Positions 1 to 5,743 of a stretch of DNA of 9,157 nucleotides are shown here, piece by piece. Numbering within the stretch: the first letter of the stretch is position 1; each line of letters starts with the position of its first letter. This DNA comes from Spirochaetota bacterium (GTDB lineage Bacteria; Spirochaetota; JAGLSM01; JAKPMW01): the NCBI GenBank assembly GCA_029548715.1, contig JAKPMW010000406.1, positions 1 through 9,157 on the forward strand. The letters are read 5' to 3'. Made by a program: the position numbers and the translations under genes. Under the pieces are notes generated by a model. That model did not search any database. It saw nothing but the letters and a program-made list of their open reading frames with translations, and was not told the origin of the DNA.

Positions 1-679
1 TGAGGTCATGCCAGAGCTCTGCGGTCGAGCGGTGGGCCAGGGCGTAGGCATGCGTGTGCGTGACTATTTTCGGATAGCCGGTTGTGCCCGAGGTAAAGTA
101 CATCAGGAGTGGTTCGTCGATTCGTGTTGAATGCGCTCCCCCGAGCGGGACGAATTCGGGAGAGGAGGGGGCAATTCCACTCCAGAAGTCGATCCAGCCT
201 GACAGATCGCCTCCGACACAGACGAAATGCTTGACGGTATCCATCGAATCGCGGATGCTCTCGAATTTCGGAACATCCTGAGGGGTGGCAATCACCATCC
301 GGATCGAGGCACGGCTGGTCCGGTACCCGATGTCCTTGGGCTGCAGGGTTGTGGCTGAGGGGACGGCGACAGCACCCAGCTTGGCCAGGGCGATCATGAT
401 CAGCCACCATGCCGGAATCCGGGGGAGCATGATCAGGACGCGGTCACCCCGCTCGATCCCAAGCCCCTGAAAAAAATTCGCAATCCGGTTGGACTGGATG
501 CGCAGATCCCTGAACGTCAGCCGCTCTTCGGAGTAGTCTTCGTCAACAAAGTGCAGGGCGACGCGGTTCCCGTTCTCCCGGGCATGCCGGTCGATGACAT
601 CGAATGCAAAATTGAAATATTCGGGATACTCGATAGTGTATTCCCGGCGCAGTTGCTCGTAGTCAAATCCGCTCTCCAT
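1..679 (-). CDS. AMP-forming acyl-CoA synthetase, N-terminal part (gene cut by left edge)
   Basis: The reading frame starts at ATG 679-677 and stays open for 226 codons to position 1, so the C-terminal half lies outside the window. The product belongs to the ANL adenylating superfamily, which activates a carboxylic acid with ATP to an acyl-AMP and then forms the acyl-CoA thioester. The family's phosphate-binding loop is seen at residues 196-204 (TSGTTGYPK), preceded by the usual MYF. An LTFRDL segment near residues 54-59 and GDRVLIMLPRIPAWW near 78-92 match the conserved N-terminal subdomain. The start 'MESGFDYEQLRREYTIEYPEYFNFAFDVID' type of leader resembles acetyl-/medium-chain acyl-CoA synthetases (AcsA/ACSM-like) more than long-chain FadD, but the substrate cannot be told without the C-terminal part. 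A GGAG lies about 6 bases before the ATG. It shares strand with the upstream GGDEF-EAL gene, 222 bp away, and has no evident functional tie to the chemotaxis genes. Confidence 0.9.
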   Translation of the reverse strand, partial: MESGFDYEQLRREYTIEYPEYFNFAFDVIDRHARENGNRVALHFVDEDYSEERLTFRDLRIQSNRIANFFQGLGIERGDRVLIMLPRIPAWWLIMIALAKLGAVAVPSATTLQPKDIGYRTSRASIRMVIATPQDVPKFESIRDSMDTVKHFVCVGGDLSGWIDFWSGIAPSSPEFVPLGGAHSTRIDEPLLMYFTSGTTGYPKIVTHTHAYALAHRSTAELWHDL

Positions 680-707
680 GTCCTGCTCCCGTCTGGATGA
701 TCTGTAC

Positions 708-736
708 AGCATACCGGCCTGAGCCCGGGGATGCAA
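708..736 (-). promoter_or_regulatory. Weak candidate promoter for the acyl-CoA synthetase gene
   Basis: Read on the minus strand, TTGCAT (736-731) is followed after 17 bases by TATGCT (713-708). These match sigma-70 consensus hexamers at 3 of 6 and 4 of 6 positions. Transcription would start near 700, about 20 bases before the ATG at 679. The spacing and placement are good but the hexamers are poor, so this is only a candidate. The gene could instead be read through from the GGDEF-EAL gene upstream. Confidence 0.22.
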
Positions 737-744
737 GCCTCAAG

Positions 745-782
745 GCGGAACGCGTCCCGCAACAATTCCGGACCAAATCCGG
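745..782. repeat. Two short inverted repeats in the gap ahead of the acyl-CoA synthetase gene
   Basis: Positions 745-760 (GCGGAACGCGTCCCGC) form a near-perfect palindrome centred on ACGCGT with one mismatched pair. Eight bases further, CCGGA (768-772) and TCCGG (778-782) form a 5-bp inverted repeat around a 5-base spacer. They lie upstream of the acyl-CoA synthetase candidate promoter, where an operator would be expected. Neither is followed by a T-run on either strand, so they do not look like a terminator. Such short GC-rich palindromes are also common by chance. Confidence 0.3.
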
Positions 783-869
783 TGAGGCAGCAGGGTGCCA
801 CGACGACCTCTGGTTATGGCGTCCCGTGTCTTTGTGTCTGGCCGGGCTTTTTCTGCGGGAGCACATGCG

Positions 870-897
870 CCGGCAAGCGGCAGCCGGCAAGCGGCAG
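870..897. repeat. 14-bp tandem direct repeat, two perfect copies
   Basis: The unit CCGGCAAGCGGCAG occurs at 870-883 and again, without a gap, at 884-897. It lies 5 bases beyond the stop codon of the GGDEF-EAL gene (stop complement at 902-904). Because the unit contains the self-complementary GCCGGC, the two copies could also pair as a 6-bp stem over an 8-base loop in the mRNA tail. No T-run follows on the minus strand, so a classical rho-independent terminator is not supported. It may be a slippage duplication. Confidence 0.85.
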
Positions 898-901
898 CGT
901 G

Positions 902-3583
902 TCAGTTGAGCTGGGGCAGCCCCTGCTCAAGGAGTGTGGTGGCGGTCTGCGCATCGAGGGGCTGGCCGAAAAGGAATCCCTGGATGTAGTTGCAGCCGGA
1001 CTCTTCAAGAAAGGCCAGCTGCTCGGGCGTCTCGACTCCCTCGGCGATGATATCCAGGCCGAGACTGCGGGCCATTGCGATGATGGCCCGGGTAATGGAC
1101 ATGTCTTCCCGGCTTCCAGGGATGTCATTGACAAACGACCGGTCGATCTTGAGCATGTTGATCGGAAAGTGCTTGAGGTAGCCAAGCGACGAATAGCCGG
1201 TGCCAAAATCATCAATCGAAATCCTGATTCCCATTCCGTGGAGTTCGTTGAGAAGGTGAATGCTGGTCTCGTAGTTTTTCATTGCCACGGTTTCGGTGAT
1301 CTCGATCTCGAGAGCCTGGGGCGGGGTCCCTGTGCGCTGCATGACGGCACCCACCAGGTCCAGCATGTTGCGGTTTTCGAACTGCCGTGCCGAAAAGTTG
1401 ATGGCAACATGGATGTCCGTGTGTCCGGCGAGTCTCCAGGCGGAGATATGTTCGCAGGCCTGGGTCAGGACCCATTCACCGATACTGATGATCATCCCCG
1501 TCTCTTCGGCCGTGGGGATGAAGTCCAGGGGGGAGACCAGTCCCCGGGTGGGGTGTCGCCAGCGGATCAGAGCCTCAAAGCCCTTGATCCTGCGCTCGGG
1601 AAGCGAAACCATCGGCTGGAAAAAGAGCTCGAATTCGTTGTTCTCAAGGGCGCGCCGCAGGTCATTTTCGACCTGGAGGGCGTGCAGGGCCTGACTGTGC
1701 ATGCCCTTGTCAAATACGATGTATCGCGCGCCGCCGGCAGCCTTGGCCCGATACATGGCGGTTTCCGCGTCGCGGAGCATTTCTTCGGGGCGTGTATAAT
1801 CCTGCTGATACATGGTCAGGCCGATGCTGATCGTCGGATAGATCTTGCTGTGGTTGATCACGATGGGCAGGGAGAGGGCTTTTTGTATCCGCCGCGAGAG
1901 CCGGGTCGCAAAGACGATGCTCTGGACGCTTTCGAAGAGAATGGCAAATTCGTCGCCACCCAGCCGCGCGAGTGTGTCTTCCGATCTGAGATAGGCCTGC
2001 AGGCGGGCCGCAACCCGCACAATCAGGGCATCCCCGCCCGAGTGGCCCAGGCTGTCGTTGATCAGCTTGAAGCGGTCAATATCGATGTAGAGAATGGCAA
2101 ACCCCGCGTCACTGCTCCTGCGGGAGCGGGCCATGGCCAGCTTGAGTCTGTCCATAAAGAGTGAGCGGTTGGGCAGGTTGGTCAGGGGGTCATGAAACGC
2201 GTCGTGCAGCAGGGTAAACTCGGCGTGCTTGCGCTGGGTGATGTCCGATTGGGAGCCAGCCACCCGGGTAACCGTGCCGGCAGCGTCGCGGACCGCCAGT
2301 CCGTGGCAGATCATCCAGCGCCAGCCGCCATCCTTGTGCCGGATGCGGTATTCAACCTCGATGCATTCGCTCTCGGCCCGCAGATGGGCGTCAACCGCTG
2401 ACTTGAGGCGGGGGAGGTCCTCGTTATGGATCAGGTCGTACCAACTGTCCAGATCCGGGCGGATATCCTTTGCTTCATATCCGAGCATCTCGTACCAGCG
2501 TGGCCCGTAATAGACCCTTCCGCTTACGAGATCCCAGTCCCAGAGTCCGTCATTGGTGGCCCGGGCTGCCAGGGCATAGCGTTCTTCGCTGTCACGCAGC
2601 GCCTGTTCGGTGCGGCGTCGCTGGGTGATGTCACGGCAGACAAGCAGGACAAGCTCCTCGCCGGCGATATTCATCCGGCTGGCGGTCATTTCGGCCGGAA
2701 AGACGGCCGCATCATGCCGGCGCAACCGGCCTTCCCAGATATGGGGGTGCTCTCCATCCAGGGTCGAGATATGGCCTCTGGTTTCGTGGGTCGCCTCCGG
2801 ATCCTGCAGCTTTGCAATGGACTGGTGCAGGAGTTCATCCTTTGAATAGCCAAGGAGCTGGCAGGCAGCCGGATTGACCTCGTTGATCAGAAGTGCCCCG
2901 GTCGTGGCTTCACCGCTCAGGATAAATGCCCCATAGGGGAGTTCATCAGAGAATGCATGCAGGAGGCGGGCCTCGATCGTCGTCAGCAGCCGGCGGCGCT
3001 GCTGGGCGATAAAGCGGGCAATCAGCTCGCTCAGGCGCGAGGCAAGCCAGCCCTGCTCGGCTGCCAGCCGTTCGCTGACCGATGCGGGGAGAGCCTCAAG
3101 GGCAAGCAGTCCGACGGGATATTCGTCAAGGGAGAGGATGACCAGACTGCTCTGGCCGGCCTGGAAGCGTGCGAGCAGCTCGCTTTCCCGGGGGCTGGCG
3201 GATGGGAGGAGCTCCTCTGGCGCGTGAAACGGGGATGCTGACCCGGTGAGCGAGGGAAAGAGGCTGTGGGAGAGCGGCATGGACGTATCGTAGATTCGCC
3301 GGGCGGCAAAGGAGGCCAGATCCCGCATGTCTTCGAGGTTGCTGCCGGAATCGGTGCTGACAAGGATGCTTACGTGCCCGCAGGCGAAGTATTCCCGAAG
3401 ATGTACTGTCAGCCGGCGTAGCGCCTCGGGGAGGCTGAGTCTGTCAGCATCGGCAAGAAGCGAGGCAAGGGGGCATGAAGAGAGCGCACAAGGTATGGGC
3501 GGCCTGAAACAGGCCCCCGCTGTCTCCGTCCCCGCCGAATGCCTGGTGACATACGCTGTAGTCTTCCACGGACGATGCTCCAC
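902..3583 (-). CDS. GAF-like/PAS/PAS/GGDEF/EAL cyclic-di-GMP synthase-phosphodiesterase
   Basis: This 893-residue cytoplasmic-looking protein has no evident membrane segment. In order it shows a GAF-like N-terminal region (about 45-195), a PAS domain (205-322, ending in CRDITQRRR), a PAS_3-type domain (330-452, ending in SDITQRKHAE), a GGDEF domain (460-620) and an EAL domain (635-885). The diguanylate cyclase signature GGDEF is intact at 542-546, and RSED at 533-536 sits five residues before it, as an RxxD inhibitory I-site should. The EAL half keeps E670 of EAL-I-R, N729, E761/E764, D791-D792, K812, E848 and Q868, so phosphodiesterase activity is also expected. Which activity dominates cannot be read from the sequence. 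The start is GTG (3583-3581). No other ATG, GTG or TTG lies in frame until residue 86, which would cut the GAF region. Its ribosome site is poor (AAGG about 14 bases upstream), so translation may be weak. The gene is divergent from the chemotaxis cluster, and PAS/GAF sensing of a small ligand or redox state is possible but unproven. Confidence 0.95.
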   Translation of the reverse strand: MEHRPWKTTAYVTRHSAGTETAGACFRPPIPCALSSCPLASLLADADRLSLPEALRRLTVHLREYFACGHVSILVSTDSGSNLEDMRDLASFAARRIYDTSMPLSHSLFPSLTGSASPFHAPEELLPSASPRESELLARFQAGQSSLVILSLDEYPVGLLALEALPASVSERLAAEQGWLASRLSELIARFIAQQRRRLLTTIEARLLHAFSDELPYGAFILSGEATTGALLINEVNPAACQLLGYSKDELLHQSIAKLQDPEATHETRGHISTLDGEHPHIWEGRLRRHDAAVFPAEMTASRMNIAGEELVLLVCRDITQRRRTEQALRDSEERYALAARATNDGLWDWDLVSGRVYYGPRWYEMLGYEAKDIRPDLDSWYDLIHNEDLPRLKSAVDAHLRAESECIEVEYRIRHKDGGWRWMICHGLAVRDAAGTVTRVAGSQSDITQRKHAEFTLLHDAFHDPLTNLPNRSLFMDRLKLAMARSRRSSDAGFAILYIDIDRFKLINDSLGHSGGDALIVRVAARLQAYLRSEDTLARLGGDEFAILFESVQSIVFATRLSRRIQKALSLPIVINHSKIYPTISIGLTMYQQDYTRPEEMLRDAETAMYRAKAAGGARYIVFDKGMHSQALHALQVENDLRRALENNEFELFFQPMVSLPERRIKGFEALIRWRHPTRGLVSPLDFIPTAEETGMIISIGEWVLTQACEHISAWRLAGHTDIHVAINFSARQFENRNMLDLVGAVMQRTGTPPQALEIEITETVAMKNYETSIHLLNELHGMGIRISIDDFGTGYSSLGYLKHFPINMLKIDRSFVNDIPGSREDMSITRAIIAMARSLGLDIIAEGVETPEQLAFLEESGCNYIQGFLFGQPLDAQTATTLLEQGLPQLN

Positions 3584-3802
3584 TGGTATATCAGATGCCT
3601 TGGTACAGAGTAACGCAATATGGGCATAACTGCAAGCACTTGTCTCGGAAAATATGCGCGATGGGCCGGGTGCCCTCTGATGACGGGGAAAACGAATTCA
3701 GTATAAATACGGATTTACAATTTCGGGCTGCGGGGGCATTCTGTATTTCGGATCGGAATTGCGAACAGGAGAAGCTTTGCCCGTACCTTAAGGAGGGGGT
3801 GC
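3584..3802. promoter_or_regulatory. Divergent intergenic control region between GGDEF-EAL and receptor genes
   Basis: These 219 bases separate the two divergent starts and must hold both promoters unless transcription enters from outside. The part around 3691-3725 is AT-richer than its surroundings. The best -10-like match on the plus strand is TATAAAT at 3702-3708, but no good -35 lies 16-18 bases upstream. A second option is TTTACA (3714-3719) as a -35 followed 17 bases on by only CATTCT. On the minus strand TTGCAG (3634-3629 region) has TACTCT 17 bases downstream, which is weak. No sigma-28 (TAAA-N15-GCCGATAA) or sigma-54 (TGGCAC-N5-TTGC) match was found. The receptor's Shine-Dalgarno TAAGGAGG is at 3789-3796. 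Confidence 0.5.
3789..3796 (+). promoter_or_regulatory. Strong ribosome binding site of the chemoreceptor gene
   Basis: TAAGGAGG is a full-length anti-16S match ending 6 bases before ATG 3803. It settles the receptor start and predicts efficient translation, in contrast to the poor site of the divergent GTG-started gene. Confidence 0.85.
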
Positions 3803-5677
3803 ATGCGCACCATACGTTTCAAACTTCTTTTTACCGTGAGCGTTTCGACTGTTGTCTTGCTGGTGCTGCTCGGGGTGCTCGTGATTTTGCAGTCACTTGG
3901 CGAAATACGCCCCTTTGCCGAACAACTGGCCCGCGAAGTGGCCAGGGCAAGAGCGGACGAGGTTGCCCGCTGGCTTGATGGTGTCCAGACGGATGTGCGG
4001 AGGTACGCCTCACTGGATGTGATTCGCAGGGCCAGGCCACAGGAGATCGAGCCCTTTCTGGCCGGGGTTGCTGCCGGCCTCGAAGCACACTACGAGATCC
4101 TGTTTTTTGCCTGGCCTGACGGGAGATACCACACGACACAGGCTGTCAGGGGAAGTGTTCTTGACCGGGATTACTTTCAGGCGATTGTTTCGGGCAAGAG
4201 CGATTTTGTCATCAGTGACCCTGTCATCTCCCGCTCGACCGGGAATGCAATCATTGTCATAGCTTCTGCAGTCAGGGACCACACCGGCAGGCTTGCGGGT
4301 GTGTTTGCGGCCACGGTCAAGACGGATACCCTTTCGTCCATTGTTGACCGGATGAAGATCGGGCAGGCCGGGTTTGGCTCGATTGCCGACGGAAGCGGCC
4401 TCCTGATAGCACATCCGGACCGGTCCCTGACGATGAAACTCAGGCTGACCGAAGCCGACAGCAAGGGCTACCAGGGGATGAATGCCATCGGACGGAGCAT
4501 GACCAATGGCAGGCCCGGAAGCGGGGTTTTTCGCAGGGCAAACGGGAGCGAAGGCCTGGTGCTGTTCGAACCGGTTCGCGGCGCTCCCCGCTGGCAGTTT
4601 GCGGCAGTCATCATGCTGGCCGACCTGATGTCCACTGCGTACTCGCTTGCGCTGACGATCGCCATTTTGACGGCCATCATCCTGGTGGTCCTGCTTGGCA
4701 TGACCTGGGTGCTGGCAACCCGGATTACCCGGCCGATCGGCCTCATGGTTCATCGTGTCCGCGATCTCTCCGAGGGTGAGGGTGATCTCACGAAAAAGAT
4801 TGAGGTCGGGACGAATGACGAGCTGTCCATCCTCGCCGATCGTCTGAACCTGTTTATCGGGAACGTCCGCAGCGATATTGTCTTGATCAAGGATCGTGCG
4901 GCCGGGATGAAAAAAAGCACTGAAGAGCTGGCGACCATTGCGGCTGACGGGGCTTCGGCTACCGAGCAGATCTCCGCCCAGTCCCAGACGATTGCCTCAG
5001 CGACAACCGAGATGGACCAGAGTCTCCAGGTTCTCGCCAGTTCCATTGAGGAGATGTCGATTTCGGTTTCCGAGGTGGCCAAAAAGGCAGCCGAGGCAGC
5101 AGCATCGGCCGCAGAGGCGGATACTGCCGCTGCAGAGACTGACGCGGTTGTGGCAGCCCTCTCGTCAAGCGCCAATGATATCGGACGCGTGGTTGAGCTG
5201 ATTGCCGGGATAGCCGGGCAGATCAATCTTCTTGCGCTCAATGCGGCCATCGAGGCAGCGTCTGCCGGCGATGCGGGGCGGGGATTTGCGGTTGTGGCCG
5301 CGGAGGTCAAGGAGCTTGCAGAACAGACGGCATCCTCGACCGGCGAAATCAAGTCCCGGGTTGGCGAGATGCAGCAGAGTACCGCAGGTGCCGTCCATGC
5401 CATGCAGCGGATCAGGGGTGTGATCTCCCGGGTCAGCGAAATCAGTGTGGCAATTGCCAGCTCGGTGGAGGAGCAGTCCATTACGACCAGGGAGATTGCC
5501 TCCAATGTTGCACAGACATCAAAGGCTTCGGGTGAGGTCTCCGGAAACATCAATTCGGTTGCAACCGGTGCGGCCCAGACTGCAGCTGGTGTTGCCCGTT
5601 TGCGTGAGCTTGTCCGTGATATCAGTGCAGTGGCAGAGGATCTGGCGGGGTTGGCCGGAAAATTCCGGACCGAATAG
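3803..5677 (+). CDS. Methyl-accepting chemotaxis protein with dCACHE sensor and HAMP domain
   Basis: The 624-residue protein is a transmembrane chemoreceptor. A first membrane helix (about 7-32) is followed by a periplasmic double-CACHE sensor (about 35-275), a second helix (about 278-303, ILTAIILVVLLGMTWVL), a HAMP linker (about 303-355, starting at RITRPIG) and a long coiled-coil signalling domain. The tip is near residues 473-500 (QINLLALNAAIEAASAGDAG, then RGFAVVAAEVKELA), the highly conserved CheA/CheW contact region. In the sensor, RDYF (122-125) keeps only part of the R-x-W-Y pattern of amino-acid-binding dCACHE domains. The later Tyr and Asp are replaced by V141 and T171, so the ligand is probably not a standard amino acid of that class. 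The C-terminus (AGKFRTE) has no NWETF-like pentapeptide tether for CheR/CheB. The gene lies 66 bp ahead of cheA, which makes it the likely dedicated input of this kinase. The start is fixed by TAAGGAGG six bases upstream. Confidence 0.96.
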   Translation: MRTIRFKLLFTVSVSTVVLLVLLGVLVILQSLGEIRPFAEQLAREVARARADEVARWLDGVQTDVRRYASLDVIRRARPQEIEPFLAGVAAGLEAHYEILFFAWPDGRYHTTQAVRGSVLDRDYFQAIVSGKSDFVISDPVISRSTGNAIIVIASAVRDHTGRLAGVFAATVKTDTLSSIVDRMKIGQAGFGSIADGSGLLIAHPDRSLTMKLRLTEADSKGYQGMNAIGRSMTNGRPGSGVFRRANGSEGLVLFEPVRGAPRWQFAAVIMLADLMSTAYSLALTIAILTAIILVVLLGMTWVLATRITRPIGLMVHRVRDLSEGEGDLTKKIEVGTNDELSILADRLNLFIGNVRSDIVLIKDRAAGMKKSTEELATIAADGASATEQISAQSQTIASATTEMDQSLQVLASSIEEMSISVSEVAKKAAEAAASAAEADTAAAETDAVVAALSSSANDIGRVVELIAGIAGQINLLALNAAIEAASAGDAGRGFAVVAAEVKELAEQTASSTGEIKSRVGEMQQSTAGAVHAMQRIRGVISRVSEISVAIASSVEEQSITTREIASNVAQTSKASGEVSGNINSVATGAAQTAAGVARLRELVRDISAVAEDLAGLAGKFRTE

Positions 5678-5697
5678 GCAGGATCGTGTCCGGGGTG

Positions 5698-5706
5698 TGG
5701 TATACT
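5698..5706 (+). promoter_or_regulatory. Candidate extended -10 promoter element ahead of cheA
   Basis: TGG followed directly by TATACT (5701-5706) fits the extended -10 pattern TGn-TATAAT with five of six hexamer matches. It lies in the 66-bp gap after the receptor stop, 38 bases before the cheA ATG. No -35-like hexamer is present 17 bases upstream, which extended -10 promoters can tolerate. It could give cheA-cheW-cheB extra transcription apart from the receptor. No terminator is visible in the gap, so read-through is also expected. Confidence 0.35.
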
Positions 5707-5743
5707 GGCTTGGTTGTGATGAGGAGAGGCAGGAGGGCAGAAT

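Noticed and set aside
784..801. Sigma-54-like TGGCAC followed by TGCC on the minus strand
   Set aside because: The GG-to-GC spacing is one base short and the -12 part is poor, so it fails the strict requirement of this promoter class.
731..2164. 477-residue plus-strand open frame opposite the GGDEF-EAL gene
   Set aside because: It is antisense to a gene with clear catalytic motifs, has no recognisable domain, and such long shadows are common in GC-rich coding DNA.
3584..3802. Cyclic-di-GMP riboswitch or other structured leader ahead of the receptor
   Set aside because: I could not recognise the conserved GEMM-type helices or tetraloop-receptor, nor any convincing long stem; a covariance-model search would be needed to say more.
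4010..4753. 247-residue minus-strand open frame opposite the receptor
   Set aside because: No domain, no ribosome site of note, and it is fully antisense to the dCACHE sensor coding region.
5655..5668. CCGGAA-AA-TTCCGG inverted repeat near the receptor 3' end, as a terminator
   Set aside because: It is inside the coding sequence, the stem is short and no T-run follows.
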